A stretch of 64,000 nt of DNA. Origin: Hyaloperonospora brassicae (taxonomy: Eukaryota; Oomycota; Peronosporomycetes; Peronosporales; Peronosporaceae). The stretch spans positions 1-64,000 of the forward strand of contig CANTFL010000221.1 in NCBI GenBank assembly GCA_947650285.1, in the 5' to 3' direction. The notes beneath the pieces were generated by a model. It had not been told where the DNA came from. It made no database searches and saw nothing but the letters and a program-made list of their open reading frames with translations. Shown here piece by piece: positions 1 to 12,400 of the stretch (position 1 is its first letter; each line of letters opens with the position of its first letter). Both the position numbers and the translations under genes were made by a program.

Positions 1-400
1 TTTTCGCTTGCTACGTTTGCCTTCTGTAGACACATGAATTATCAAGTCTGTGCATTCGTATTATCTCAATATCGAAGATGTCGTAAGTCTGAAGGTTTAG
101 GAATATTCGTATACATTTACTTTACGTTTGTAGGAATGAAGACGCAAAGAAAGTGAGCGTTATCGTCGTGGACTTTCTGCTACGACGCATAGACCCGGTT
201 CTGTTTGCGCAAGCCAAAGCCCAATCCCGCCCTGGTTGGAGTTGCGGCGGATTTGCGCATCAAAAAGCCTCACCTCCTTCCTATTCATCGGCTAAAGTAT
301 TGCTCAGCCAGGCTCAATATCAATTCTAGGGAACAACTAGAGCTTAAATTGGAGAGCACAGTCCCGGTCTTACTCCCGTCGACCCAAAAGATCCGGTCGT

Positions 401-476
401 GGACCAATGTTTATGGGTACAGTGCACTGTTCCTCCTCGGACCAATGTTTATGGGTACAGTGCACTGTTCCTCCTC
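401..476. repeat. 38-bp perfect tandem duplication
   Basis: Two adjacent identical 38-bp units (401-438 and 439-476), each beginning GGACCAATGT and ending TCCTCCTC. No gene was recognised around it in 1-686. Perfect identity suggests a recent slippage or template-switch duplication. Confidence 0.9.
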
Positions 477-686
477 GTTAGCCTAGCTTACTGCGGTCGT
501 TTCGAGAAGCCTGCGTCCTAGCAAATGATATCGTTGTCTCTAGCTGGGGGCATCAATATTGCACTTGATCACAAATTGAAAGATCGACTGGCGAATAACG
601 CGATGAAAATAAGGACTTCTATCATGTGTACGCGTCCTCCAAACAAGGTCATATTGAGGAGGCTGTATCTCTTCTCAATAATGGTT

Positions 687-983
687 TCAACTACTGGCTG
701 GAAGCCTTTCACCCGAGCAACTCGAAATACCGGATCCCGCGCTGACACCGAGAAACCTGATCATCTCGAGACAAGATTTTGCGCGTAGGCGCTTTGCCGT
801 CCGAGGACTAGTGCTACTTAGTAAATGAACCCGTCGTTGTTGCGGTAACTTTGTTGCCCGATGACAGGACATAGTGGGTCGTCCGCGTACATAAAGAAAA
901 ACAAGATTCTCAATCACATCATTAACCGAGGTCCGTCCGCGAGCGGTTATAGAGCAAGGGGAGGTTCTGTCCGACTTCACCAA
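687..983 (-). pseudogene. LINE reverse transcriptase fragment
   Basis: Minus-strand frame related to the plus-strand fragment at 10122-10421: both share the peptide stretches YVRGRPT, HRATKL and SCLEMI-FLGVS in the same order. In another frame the DNA reads MYADD, the catalytic motif of non-LTR reverse transcriptases, and FLGV resembles the thumb-side FLGV/YLGV motif of oomycete LINEs. Frames break around YADD in both copies, so neither can be functional. The family call rests on these short motifs and is moderate. The rest of the LINE is missing. Confidence 0.5.
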
Positions 984-1062
984 AATTAACGCCTCCAGCC
1001 GATATTTGACATCGTGATGGATATATTCATGCAGCTTTCGTCGAAACTAATGCCCAAGGTGT

Positions 1063-1934
1063 CGGAATGTCGGCAATGTCGAGGCCAATGGGCACCTGCC
1101 GCACCGAGCCCGAGCAACTCGCAGCGTAACTGCGAGTGTCCCGCAAGAAAGCCTTGACACAGGGCGCCGTGGCCGTACCATCGGCGCCATTCTCCGTCTG
1201 CAGGTTGTTCTCGTTGCCGAGACTGAAGCCCAAAGTGTTGTCATACATTGCAAACGCGTTGTACACCATCTGCGCACGCGTGAACAGGTCTTCCGGATAG
1301 CACTTGGGCGGCAGGTAGTCCAGCACGGAGCAGTTTTTCACACCTGGCAAGGAACACAGCACAATCCGTCAGTCAAGTCTCAAGCGTCCGGACGGGTCGA
1401 GCTATACATAGGTGAATAGATCCACCGTCCACAGTCAACGAACACTGGTGACAGAAGTCCTTGCAGCAGAAGGGATAAAGCGACGCGATAGACAGATAGA
1501 TAGACAGATAGACAGATAGATAGACAGACAGGTAGTGCTTCTACTCACGGTGCAGTGATGCCAACCAGCACGTAAATGCCTGCTTCTGAGCACGCACACA
1601 TGAACTTGTCGTGCGAGGTGCCCGGGTCGATCGGGTAGAGCCGAATCGTGTTGACGCCGAGGTCTTTGAGCACTTCCAAGTGCGGCTGCCACACGTCCTC
1701 GTGCTTATCGGCTGCCCAGTCGTAGTTGCCCACAGTGGCCATGCGGCCATCGTTCGGACGAGGGTAGTAGGCCATGCCTTTCATCCGGAATTCCACACCC
1801 GTCTTGGAATCGAACAACTTGTTGCCTTTCGTGACGATCGGCGCCAGCCACGCATCAGCTGTGGGCACCATCGACACAGCAGTGCAGAGCACCGCGAGAG
1901 CACAGAGGCCGCGGACACGGGAATCGAAGGTCAT
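1063..1934 (-). pseudogene. Truncated, frameshifted GH72 beta-1,3-glucanosyltransferase copy
   Basis: A second copy of the GH72 gene at 59134-61361. Exon 1 (1549-1934) is open and encodes the same signal peptide and N-terminus. It is followed by a GTGAGT donor and an intron with the same TAGACAGA-type microsatellite. Exon 2 starts at 1343 after a CCAG acceptor. It has one extra A in the A-run just after the acceptor (five A, against four in the intact gene), which shifts the frame and gives an early stop. Similarity ends near 1063, inside exon 2, so the second catalytic glutamate and the GPI tail are absent. At most it could give a short secreted peptide; I treat it as a pseudogene. Confidence 0.9.
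1487..1530. repeat. Tetranucleotide microsatellite (TAGA/CAGA)n in GH72 intron 1
   Basis: Alternating TAGA and CAGA units within intron 1 of the GH72 copy. The counterpart in the intact gene (about 60908-60957) has a different number and order of units, as expected for slippage. Confidence 0.85.
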
Positions 1935-2017
1935 CTTGCAGAGATGTGTTTGATTTTGTTTGGACAAAGGGGAAATGCGTTTCGACCACTTTGACGTGCT
2001 CGTGTTTCGTGGAATTT

Positions 2018-2047
2018 TCATCATCGTCGTCGTCGTCGTCGTCGTCG
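2018..2047. repeat. (TCG)n trinucleotide run upstream of GH72 copy
   Basis: A TCA/TCG triplet run about 85 bp upstream of the GH72 start codon. The counterpart near 61446-61470 is shorter. It produces poly-Ser or poly-Asp in shadow frames and is not taken as coding. Confidence 0.8.
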
Positions 2048-2721
2048 GGGAAGGGACTGGCAGGCGAAGACAGCAAACACTCGACCACATCAAACCGACG
2101 TGATGTCACACATGCGATACGTGACCAAGCGAATGCTACCTCCTCTCATACATCGGGATGTCTTCGCCAGCGCACTGATCGCAGCTTACATATGCAGTGG
2201 CCTTGTAGCGTGCTATGTGTTGTCATTCTCCACAGGCCGCTGCAATTACAAACGCAAGGGTTGTCTACTGCGATACCCAGAGCAGACACACTCGTTTGGA
2301 CGGTAGTGGCTACTGAAGTGTACGCGCACATCAATTGTCCGCCATGTTCGCGTACCTGCTACCTGCCGCTTTGCAAATGCGTTGAAGCGCTTTGTGCGAA
2401 GCATCCACTTTGCCGGTAAACTTTCAGCTCGAAGCGCCAGCCACGCTTCAGGGACTTACTCACACCAGTAACTTCTTTTCGTACTATACCTGCTGCTTGG
2501 CAACTAAACTATTCCGCATAAGATCCGTGAACTATGCGCTCGATAGCACATTCAGTCCAGAAGACGATCACAAGACCGCGGCAGTGTCAAGTGAAACACG
2601 CATCGATACAAAGCTACTTGCTCTGACTGCCCTTGTAAGGGGTGAGCCTGTTACATGCCATTGGCTCGAATTGCGTAATATGAGAATTCAACGTTATATT
2701 GTAGAATTTAATAAATGATCC

Positions 2722-2782
2722 GCTAATGAGTCTTCAGTTTTTGCTAATGAGTAGTCTTCAGTTTTCGCTAATGAGCCTTCAT
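2722..2782. repeat. Three degenerate 21-24 bp tandem units
   Basis: Three successive units starting GCTAATGAG and continuing (ta)GTCTTCAGTTTT, at 2722, 2743 and 2767, in otherwise AT-rich DNA between the GH72 duplication and the MULE remnant. No gene is seen in 2637-3037. Confidence 0.7.
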
Positions 2783-3037
2783 CCTATAGATTAAACAAGT
2801 CATTTGTTTAGGGGTCTTTTATTTCTAAAATTGTATTGATGTACTTTTAAGAAATAACGTCTATTCATCTCAAGTTATCTAGTCGATTGGACCCGTGACA
2901 ACCTTCCTTCAAAGCCATTAAAAGGCCTTTACCAGCTCACAGAAGAGCTATTTGATTCTGTGGACGAAGCTTGCCACGCGCTTGACGAATTAACACTGCC
3001 GTAAGGATATGTTACAACTATTAAAAGGCAAGTAAGG

Positions 3038-4912
3038 GTGGTTTACCGCAAGGACGTTGAGGTTAAAGCAGTAGATCTGCAATGCTCATGCAACGGCCGC
3101 CGAACTTGTTCTTGTACCGACTCAGTTACAGAGCCTCATCGTCAGCGCATGGGCTCCAGCCGCGCCACGGGATGCTTCTTCTCTGCTACAATTAGACGAC
3201 AGCGACGTCAAGAACAATTAGAGCAGTGGTCGATTAAAGTTACTCATGAAAAGCATACCATGATCTTTTTAAAGAAATCAAGGTGCATCTACATGTACGT
3301 ACTCTGAAGAAAGAACAAGAACAATCGGTGATTGCGAGTTGCGTGCAGACATCAGCTCTGGTTGCATCGTTGCCTCCCTACGACAATATGATATTGTGGG
3401 TGTTACTGCTCGCGATATATACAACATTAGCGCAATGGAGCGCCGCAGATATCTAGGAGGAAGGTCTCCGCTTACGAACTTGCTTGAAAGTCTAGCAAAA
3501 AGCAATGACCAAAACAACAATGCACCGTACTACGCAAAATTTGGGGCTGAGCAGCAGCTCACGCACCTATTTATCTTGTCCCTCTGCCAGGAATATCACC
3601 TCCTGTTTCAGCCCAAGTCGGGTATTTTAACTGACACCACTTACAAGAACAATCGATTTCTACTACCTTTGCAGCACATTGTGTTCTTCACTGCGACCAA
3701 CAGCAGATACACTTTCGCATATCGCTTTATGAGAAACGAAAATGAAGGCGACTACATCTGGGCGATGCAGAACCTAAGGCGGGTATTCGGAATTTTCAAC
3801 ATCGCTACACCAAAAACATCCGTTATTGATCGCGAGATGGCATTAATTAACGCGCTCGATAACTGTTTTCCCGTTGCGAGTACACTGCTTCGTTGATGGC
3901 ACATAAAAAAGAACATCACTGCCAAGGTGCGATGACATTTTGACTCCACAAAGGAGTTCAAATAATAACAGCCCACGTGGAACTGCTTGGTACAAGCTCA
4001 ATTAACGACATGGTATGACCGCCAGATTGTTGCGATGAGGTTTGTTCTACCAGTTTATGTAATGAAATATCAGGATGATACTTGACTAGTATACAAGAAA
4101 AATTTCGTGTTTTGCTACTTGCGTGATTGTCTACATTACATTCATGTGACAACGTCACGTGTCGAGTGCGCGCAGCGGGCATAGAGAAGTGGTTAAATGT
4201 AGCCACAGGCAAGAAGCTCAATTTAAACTTGATGATATTGGTAGTTTAGCTATTTAAGTATTTTTACGCCTTGAGGTGATCTATGGCTGGTAAACACAGC
4301 TCTTGGGTTGGCTTCCTACGGCCAAATTGCTATAGTCAGCCACCAAAACGCAAGGGAACGCGCCATCGTCGAATTTCATCTAGGACCTCTGTTTGCAGGA
4401 GTAATGAGCACGATTTCTGTCGCAGGTGTATTGGCAGCACATCGTCAACAAATTTATAGACTTTACCCAGGATCTGGTCAGAATCTGATGACAAAAAACA
4501 TGGGACATCCTTGTCGTCATGCAATATTCAAATTAGATCGGCCGTTTAGTTAAAAGCTTTTGACTAGCATTGGCGGTTGGTCCAACCTTCAACACTAAGG
4601 GCTGATAACGAGACAGTCAGATATGATGTTGCCGACTATGATACTGTGCTAAAAGGGCTTCGTAAGAGGTATGTGAATGCTGACATACTCCATCAAAGGA
4701 TGCTATACGATCATGCTATCGCTGCTCCAGATTACATAAAACGTGACCCTGAGCTGGTAAGGATACGCGAGCGCCCAACTGATTCTACCCGCCGCAATTT
4801 ATCTCACTTTAATAACGTAGAGAACGCGTTGAATCCCAAGAGACGTCGGCGATGTGGACGCTGTAAGAATTTGGGGTGCAATGCAAGGACATGTCGCCAA
4901 GCCGCAGATTAG
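3038..4912 (+). pseudogene. Mutator-like (MULE) transposase, decayed
   Basis: Read across frames, this follows the order of oomycete MULE transposases. The N-terminal zinc/FAR1-like part is poor (3038-3307). The DDE core lies at 3339-3896 with LTDTTYKNNRF (first catalytic Asp), an ENEGDYIWA stretch and VIDREMALINA (second Asp). This runs straight into WHIKKN after an in-frame TGA at 3894. Further pieces in 3945-4200 include RFVLPVYVMKYQDDT and LVYKKNFVFCYLRD. A SWIM-like GHPCRH lies near 4501-4520. A C-terminal knuckle, CGRCKNLGCNARTC, lies at about 4854-4895, close to the typical CxxC...H..RTC tail. Stops and frame changes rule out activity. I could not identify terminal inverted repeats or a target duplication. 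Confidence 0.82.
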
Positions 4913-7900
4913 AAGCAGTGCCTTTAGCACCATTAGCATTGCGATAGATCGAATATATAGAGCATTTTGGTCTATTATTTGATGCATTCAAGCTGCATCA
5001 AAATTTGGACTGTGAGTTGGATGTTGCTAGCCGTTAGCAATATACGTGTTCCCCTATTGCTAAGATGCCATCAGTATGTAAATAACTCTGTTTTTATACA
5101 CATTAAATTTTGTCTTGGTGAATTTTTATTAACCTTTTAAAGGGTTCCGCAACAAAGGATTTATAATGATAGCTCTATTGTATCACTTAAGCACATCTCG
5201 CGATTGAAAAGCATAAAATACGAGTTGCAATATCAAGATCACATATTTACACTTTAATGACGTACCCAATTTGCCAAGCCGATGCTTACCTACATTTCAA
5301 GTTCTATGTTAGTTTGCTATCCTATTCAGCATAAGTGTGAAAAGTCTATGTTATATAAACACATGAATGTATATACGATCGCAAACAAAGTCGATCAACT
5401 GGATTTAAGCGATGTCAAAGCAACGAATGTTGGATAACGAGCCGCAATCATTACCAATTTCGCTTAGTGACAAGAAGGAGGCCACGGCAATTTCAAGACG
5501 ACTGAAAAAGCTCTTCGAATAATACTTTATTCAAGACAAGCAATTGTTAGAAATAAACGAGTCAGCGCATGCACCATGATTTATCGGTATCACATACACA
5601 GCGCAAGGATAAGTTCATCGTCCGACTACACCATCCTCATCATGCATCACAATACCCACGTTTAATATCACCACAGACAGAAACATCGTTGGCTGAGGGC
5701 AGGACACCGGTTCGCTTATTTCTTTATCCTGAAGAGCGGGTATGCAAAGTGCAGCAGACGTTCTCATGACCGAATTCACATACGACCCCGATACATAGAC
5801 AGCAGCTAGTGACGATGAAGGAATAACAGGAGCGCGAAAATACGTCCATCATCCGGTATGTAAGTGTCAGGAATCCGCTGAACGGCAGCATGACGCTCAG
5901 CATAGCTGGAAACAATCCATAGCGACCGCAACCATTCATTTATCCTGCAAACATCAGTGTTTCCGTCGCCACGTTCACGTCATCAACACAGACGAACGCT
6001 TACACATCCATCTGGCCGCTAAAAATAACGACGTCCGTCACATTGACGCTCACTGAGGGCAGTCAATAGTTGCATAGGCGAGACACAAAGCGCTTGACAT
6101 TGAATAATTAATTGAGCTTTAATCGTTTCGTGATTGAAGAGGTCAGCAGATAAATCTTAACCGATACTGCTATAAACCCTACAATGCTCTACACGTGTGT
6201 AGAAAACTTCGACTTTTCTTAAGCCACTCATGTCGCGCGTGACGTTGGTCGGTGGCAAACAACCTCGAATCACGTTTACATGACGGCACTAAGAATCTGA
6301 TCTCGACAAAGGAGATGTAATCGACGGCATTACGCAGCCAGTGTCCGGGTAGTATGAGAAACACGAGCGACGACGGTACGAGCGACGGATAATGCCTATC
6401 GAGCGGGAAGAACATTGACGGTGCCGTAAAATCCGAGCTGTTTCGATGGCCAAAATAAAAAGTGCTAAAACTTGAGTTGTCTAACACTCAGTTCCGCGCA
6501 CTTAAGAACGATCGGGGAAAAGCACTATGCATTAAGGCCCGCTTTGTCGAGTGCGCACTGTTTGCGTTGCGTCGCAATGCAAATATTCTTCTGCGTTTTG
6601 TAATGATATTATGTGTAGTACAAAACGGTCGTGAAAATCTTCGACTCAGGTAATTAACATAACACTAATATTTTAAAATTTAGAGACCTCTAACTTATTT
6701 AATGTATGAGGTGAAGTCTCATTAAGAAAAACTGAGGGCTCATAATCGGCTTTCTATTATAAATTGAGACCATAAATATCATTGATTACATTTTACAATA
6801 TCACTTGGCGAGTACGTATTGAAGAATATCATTAAATTTGGGGGTAAATTTTAATATCGCTTGACTTTGGATTGACATAGGCCACGCCATCAACCAAATA
6901 AACGCCAATCCATGCTGGACGCTACCACTGGGTGGTGAGAGGGGATTAAACGTTAGTAGTTTGTACTTTAATCACGTTTAAGTACGATAAAAAAGGATTA
7001 TTATAGAAACATAATCATATTGAAGACACAGTTTAACACTTCCGGGCGCTGTTAACTTTCTTGATCAAAGTATTCTCTTCGTCTGCATCTATCATGCACG
7101 TAATGTTCAAAAACACAACCCTGTACTGTATCGGTACACGATCCTGCCAGCTATCTGGTAAGAGATGTGGCCCACTACACTTGGTCGAACGAAATGAGCC
7201 TTCTATATGCCATTGATGCAGAAATGGGTCGATTTGGATAGTAAATAAGTTAATCGCATTTGTCAACATTAGCCTTGATCAGTAGGTATCATAGACATAT
7301 CGATTTAAGATTATATTCGATACATTTCCATTTATCAAAAACGAAAATTTGGCCAATTTTCCCACCAAGAGATGCAAATGTAGTAAGCGGAACCAACCAG
7401 ACACTTGGCAGTTTTGACCACGTCAATATTACGATCATTGTGATCAGGATCCAAGGTTCCATGCGCGTTATAGTCGAGAAATTAAATAAGTATAAAAGTT
7501 TAAGAACCTCGGGAAGCGCAATTTATCGTTTATATTGAGGCGTCACGCGATTGAGCTAAACGCATTTTGACTTTGTCGCCACACAAGCAGAAATGCTCTA
7601 GATAGTCATAAGAGTACCTGATATTCGACGCGAATGCGAATCCACAACAGGGTATATCGGATAAATATTCGTGTTGATATGTCATCCACCAATATTTTAT
7701 CGGATAGGTGAGGAGTTTCTTGATCTATGCGATTTTTGACATAGCAGACGGAGTCGGAGGTGTAGTGAAGTACTGTAATCATTGCAAAATCGAAGTTGTC
7801 GAAGATAACGCGAAAAGCTCTAGTGTCGGGAGCAGACGCAAACCCTGAAAGGCGTTCATAAAGTACACTAATAAGTCACGTTTAAAGGATTAGTCGGATG

Positions 7901-10121
7901 AGGATGGGGTTCAGTTGAAGTCACACGTAGTACAGTCATTAGTCAAATATGATGTGATGTAACCTTGTCGCCCAAACACAACAATATCTCTTAAGGTCGG
8001 TTACACAGATGGTACGTAAGCATAAAGAGGTTCAAAGATATTCAAATAAATTCAGTTGTGGCTTTATCCTATCCCCACATCGCAACCAAATACTCCAACA
8101 GACTGACTGCCTGAACCCAGCAGCTTCAAATTATTACACTTTTTGACCCCTCGACCTAATGGGTAGACGCCGGCGCCCTAATCGTCTTTACGGATTTCCC
8201 TAAGCTATGTATGCCAGATTACAGACATTACGGATCTGCCGGTTTTTGTCCACCGGCTCGTTTCTTGACTTGGCGGATTACGGTGCGTTGTCTCGGATAC
8301 CACCGGATTGTCGAATGAAGAGACTTAAACCGGTCCTCATAACTAGTATTGATCGACTCCCTAAAAGGGGATTTCTTTCGCTTGAATTAATCACTAGCCG
8401 ACTCGGTAATTCCTGGTTGCAGCATTACCAGCGACAACATCTCTACGTTTGAATTGGTGACGCTCGACGGCAGGCATGATCTAGCCTAAACCGATACTTA
8501 TCAGAAGCTTACGCGTTTCTTAGACGTAGATTCTTCTGCAATGTATTGACTAACCTCGTTGCTATATCGCCGATCCGTTTCATGTTGCTCTCTGTATCTA
8601 ATATATTCCCATACATTTACCAAATGAACAGGTTTTATTCAGTATCGCTCATTCATCTATTAACGCGCATCTATCAATCAATCTTTAAATTCGCCGACCG
8701 GAGATTACGTATATATATAGGTCGTGACGACTCCAGACTTCGTAGATTAGATACGAACGACGCATGACTTAAAGACCCAAGCTTATCCGACTAGAGATAT
8801 GTTAATCAGAAGGTCGCCAACTCCAAATTTACCCAATTTCATATCGACAAATGATAAATTTCTGGCTCAAGACTCGACGACCCAAAGAAAGCCGATGTGA
8901 TAATCTTCGAATCCGATACATGACGATCGAAGATTTGACGACTCATATTTGCCGGCAGACATCCCAGTGACTATAAAATGAGAATTACCAAGCCTTCCGT
9001 GACGCTGGAATGTAGTGCTTCAAATGTAGCTGGCGCTGTATATCGTCTACGGAGTACGTCCGAGTACACGTGCAAGAAAGCATTTTGAAACATATCTCTT
9101 GCTTGCAGCGAGATAATAAGTTTAGCCGGTGGCTGTAATGTCTTGTCCATTTCAAAGTACGCCCCGGGCGACCGAAAAGCTTGTCGAGGGTATTACCACT
9201 TTGAACGCCCTTACGAAAGGCGCCTCAACGAACCTGCTAACAAAAAAATTAGCGCGTCGCACAAGTAGTCAGCTACTTCCTATTAGCACTATTTGGAAAA
9301 CTAGTAAATTTAAGACATATACATATAGTAACGTGATCTATATTAAGATCTCAAAATCGGCCATTAAAATGCATTTAATGATGAGCGCTCCTATGATTCG
9401 CGGTCCCCGCCTGAATTTCCTAAGTTTGAAGAAGACATAGGTAAATGACGTCGCCTCAATAATTTACATTGATAAGCTTTGTGCGTCTCACACTAAGCAC
9501 AATCTCAAGCATTGATATATTTGTATGTGCCGCACACACTTGAGTAGATACGCCATTGAGTCACCTCGATTCAGTGACCAGGGTGAAGTGCATCTCACAC
9601 GTATGACCTATGCCCACATTATTTGTCGTTAACAAATCTGGCGTGAGATGAGATCAATTGGATACAACTTGTGTTTAATCTGAATGGCAAACAATCTCGT
9701 GGCGCTTTAAACGGCATCCGATAGTTGCAGGCTCGATAGCACAAGTGGAGTAGATACATTTGTACTTATAATAGAAGAAATGCAGTAACTCCGACGACTG
9801 CTGAAGAATATGAGCCAGCACAAGTATGTAATAGCAACGGTAGATGAATACAGTCAAGGAGACATCGCTTTAGGACGCATTCCTTTGTTTTTTACAACGA
9901 CTAAGCACGTCGACTCAAAAATGTAGGCCAAAGGAGCGCAGGGAGGTAAGATCTTCGTATTATGTACACGCCAATAGTAGACATGGTAGCTGACGCATTA
10001 AAATATAGAGGGACATTATTGTTAATTGTGAGGTTTCACCAAAACATTACACTGAAGATCTCCGATCTCTTACTTCTAGAGATGATGCAATAAAGGTAAT
10101 CAAGTACGCATTCGTTTTATT
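4913..10121. other. AT-rich region with no recognised gene
   Basis: About 5.2 kb with only short open frames on both strands, none with a recognisable domain, signal peptide or repeat to a named family. A somewhat more GC-rich patch lies near 8160-8350. It is most easily read as deeply decayed transposon DNA, but nothing in it proves that. Confidence 0.6.
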
Positions 10122-10488
10122 GTGTACCGACTGGGTCTAGTGAGTCAGAAGGTGATGTTTACTTATGTACGCGGACGACCCACCATATCCGGTCATCGGG
10201 CAACAAAGTTAACGCATCAACGACTAGTGCACATACTAGGTAGCGCTAGTACTCGGACAGCTGAGCGCCTACAAGTAGTCTCTTGTCTCGAGATGATAGG
10301 GTTTCTTGGCGTCAGTTTGGGGTTATATAACTCGTGTTGTGCAGTGTGGTCGGGCTCCAGCCAAGAATTGGCATTATTGTTTAGAAAGGCTGAAGCCTCA
10401 TTGTCCAAACCTTGGTCGTAGGACGCGTGCACCTATTAAAGCCTCATTTCCCATTGCGATGTTGCTAGTCGTTTCGCCATTATGTTGA
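10122..10488 (+). pseudogene. LINE reverse transcriptase fragment (YADD region)
   Basis: One frame gives MYADD at about 10164-10178, followed by unrelated residues and a stop. A neighbouring frame gives YVRGRPTISGHRATKL and SCLEMIGFLGVS. A third frame (10306-10488) continues into RRTRAPIKASFPIAMLL, like the LINE region where RART..R precedes a run of A/I/L. This is the pattern of a non-LTR RT palm-to-thumb segment broken by at least two frameshifts. It is the inverted relative of 687-983, and lies head-to-head with the minus-strand LINE starting at 10589. Confidence 0.55.
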
Positions 10489-10588
10489 CAGTGCTGAAAT
10501 GATGCCCCCAATTGGAGACATTATTTGCTCTTGGTAGGGCGCATGCATCTTGAAACAAGCGCAGTAAGTGATACTTGCGTGGACGTGG

Positions 10589-10870
10589 TCAATATAAAAG
10601 AAACAAAAGAACTTGCGCACCATCCTTAAATATATATAGAGGAGAGTCGCCGCTGGTCTTCGCTTGTCGGAGACCTTGCACGAGTCCCCGTTGTTCTGCT
10701 ACATTGATAGTGGTACCAGTATAATCATATGTCACGCTAGGCAACCTCAGAACGCAAACGGCGTGCGTCGAAATGTGGAGTTGGACATGAATGGATCTAT
10801 ATCCACCCAGACCAGGATTACCTCTAGATTCTCCGTCAAATAGGAGGAGGAAAAGTACTTCATATTTCAT
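10589..10870 (-). pseudogene. LINE RNase H domain
   Basis: The frame contains LLFDGESRGNPGLGG (first catalytic Asp with the GxSRGNPG signature), then TINVAEQRGLVQGLRQA (catalytic Glu in the NxAE-x-RGL motif), then FKDGAQVLL in place of the usual GDSxLV (third Asp). The order and spacing are those of a type-I RNase H fused to LINE ORF2. The frame ends within the domain, so it is a fragment. Confidence 0.8.
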
Positions 10871-11050
10871 ACGATAGGCAGCACGTGCAACGCAGGCAAT
10901 TTATCGGAGAAGAGGAGAGAATCACTCAATTCTGACCTTACTTGCGCAATTAGTTGCCCGTATTCTCCCATATCAGGCTGGTACTTTGATCCACGAAACC
11001 GCCTCACTGAACGTCAAAAGAGGGTCTTGGCTATGGATCTGTAGATCTCT

Positions 11051-11421
11051 TTAGTCAAATAAGAATCGTCTGTGCGGCGTAGGCGCTCGACTTATTTGGT
11101 ATGGAGTGTCGTAGACACTACAAAACGTTACAGATCTCAAGATGCCGAGCAGGCCATAGGCTGAGCTGTAGACAAATCTGCTTTCGAATAGAAAGATCGT
11201 TTTACATCGTTCCAGGAAGATTGCAGGATACCTGGGAGGTCCAATCCGAACACCCAAATGTTCAGGTCGGCCGCCAAGAGAGCGCCGAGCCACCTCCATC
11301 GATCAAGGAGATAGTCCCAGTGGCGACTTGCACTAGGGCAGGTCCAGAATATAAGGCTTGCCATCGCTGTACCCGCAATCGCACACTCAGGGAAGGGACA
11401 CGACAGATCTTGCTTACTCAA
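11051..11421 (-). pseudogene. LINE C-terminal zinc-binding (zf-RVT-like) segment
   Basis: Minus-strand frame 11137-11421 has CPFPECA, then ASLIFWTCPSASRHW and LLDRWRWLG. This is the Cys...H/F-W-x-CP-x-A..HW pattern of the zinc-binding region following LINE reverse transcriptases. It lies between the RT and RNase H pieces, as expected. Confidence 0.6.
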
Positions 11422-12400
11422 TTTCAGATCGGAATGATGTTACTCTTCAGTCGATACAGCGTCTGGGAGTTGGTTGGAAAGGAAGCCCAAATCCGCCGGA
11501 TATCTTGCCAAGTAATCAATGAAGGTGTATCTTCCTAGACCGCGTGAAAGTCCGCTTTTGCCTCTTGTTCACCGAGCAGGCGAGTCCCATCAGCATGGCA
11601 GTGTCGGAAAATCGTATTTTTCGTTTTTTTGCGGTGTGGCCTCCATCGTCGCATACCGGTCTAAATGTGGACAACGCTTGTAAGCGCCGGATGCGCGCTA
11701 AAGTGAACAGGAGTTCCACTGGCCGTAGACGTGGCGATGCCACATGACGACATCGACGATACGATTTGCACTCCGCAGTCCATGCCCGTATTATATAGAG
11801 TCAGAGATGTATCGTCCCGATTGATCAACCATTCATGATATTGGTGAACGTCAGTAGAGTAAGCACCAGTGATCCCGGCTCAAATGACCGGAACACGACT
11901 GCTAGAAATTTTTACAAGAGGGGGATGTACAAGATTGAAAATGCCGCCGTTTTGTCATGGATGGGGTAGGCATGCCACACGTTAGTGGAAATAGACAATA
12001 CCACTCTGCGCAGTCCTCTAAGACAGTATATCGCCCAGATATTGCTTTCTCCGTGCAAATTTAGCCCCGTTCAAGTTAAATGTCTGTCCTCGGCGATCGC
12101 TCAGCCACTTCATATCATTGACCGTAGAGTTGAACTACCACTGTTGGTCAAATTGCCCCGGGACGCCGCTGCTTCGGCTCTCATCCCAGCACGAAGTTTG
12201 TCATCAAGAACCCAGCGAACATCAATTGTGACACTACCGTCTTCTATATAGTCGACTACGACTCCCAATGCAAAAGAGATATCTCTGCGGCATATCTCCT
12301 TGATGTCGCCTGGGCAAGCTCGTCGAGCCGCTGATATCTCAACCATTTCGAACCCAGTTACCCACAAAAACGCGCGATGTTTAAGATGCTTGTCCACCGT

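Larger units (their letters stand above)
1063..2636. repeat. Segmental duplication, copy 1 (GH72 5' half and upstream DNA)
   Basis: Matches 60472-62060 in the same orientation. It covers part of exon 2, intron 1, exon 1, the leader and about 0.7 kb of upstream DNA. About a dozen differences were noted by eye in the last 540 bp (roughly 98% identity). Similarity stops abruptly at both ends. The non-coding upstream part is as well conserved as the coding part, which suggests a recent event. Confidence 0.9.

Noticed and set aside
1946..2419. Plus-strand frame with a poly-serine run upstream of the GH72 copy (and its twin at 61298-61843)
   Set aside because: The serine run comes from the TCG microsatellite in the GH72 leader and the frame is antisense to exon 1 edges. 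Conservation of both copies is explained by the recent duplication.
4913..10121. Several frames of 60-100 codons in the AT-rich region as small genes
   Set aside because: Frame lengths are those expected by chance, with no codon bias, domain, signal peptide or conserved copy.
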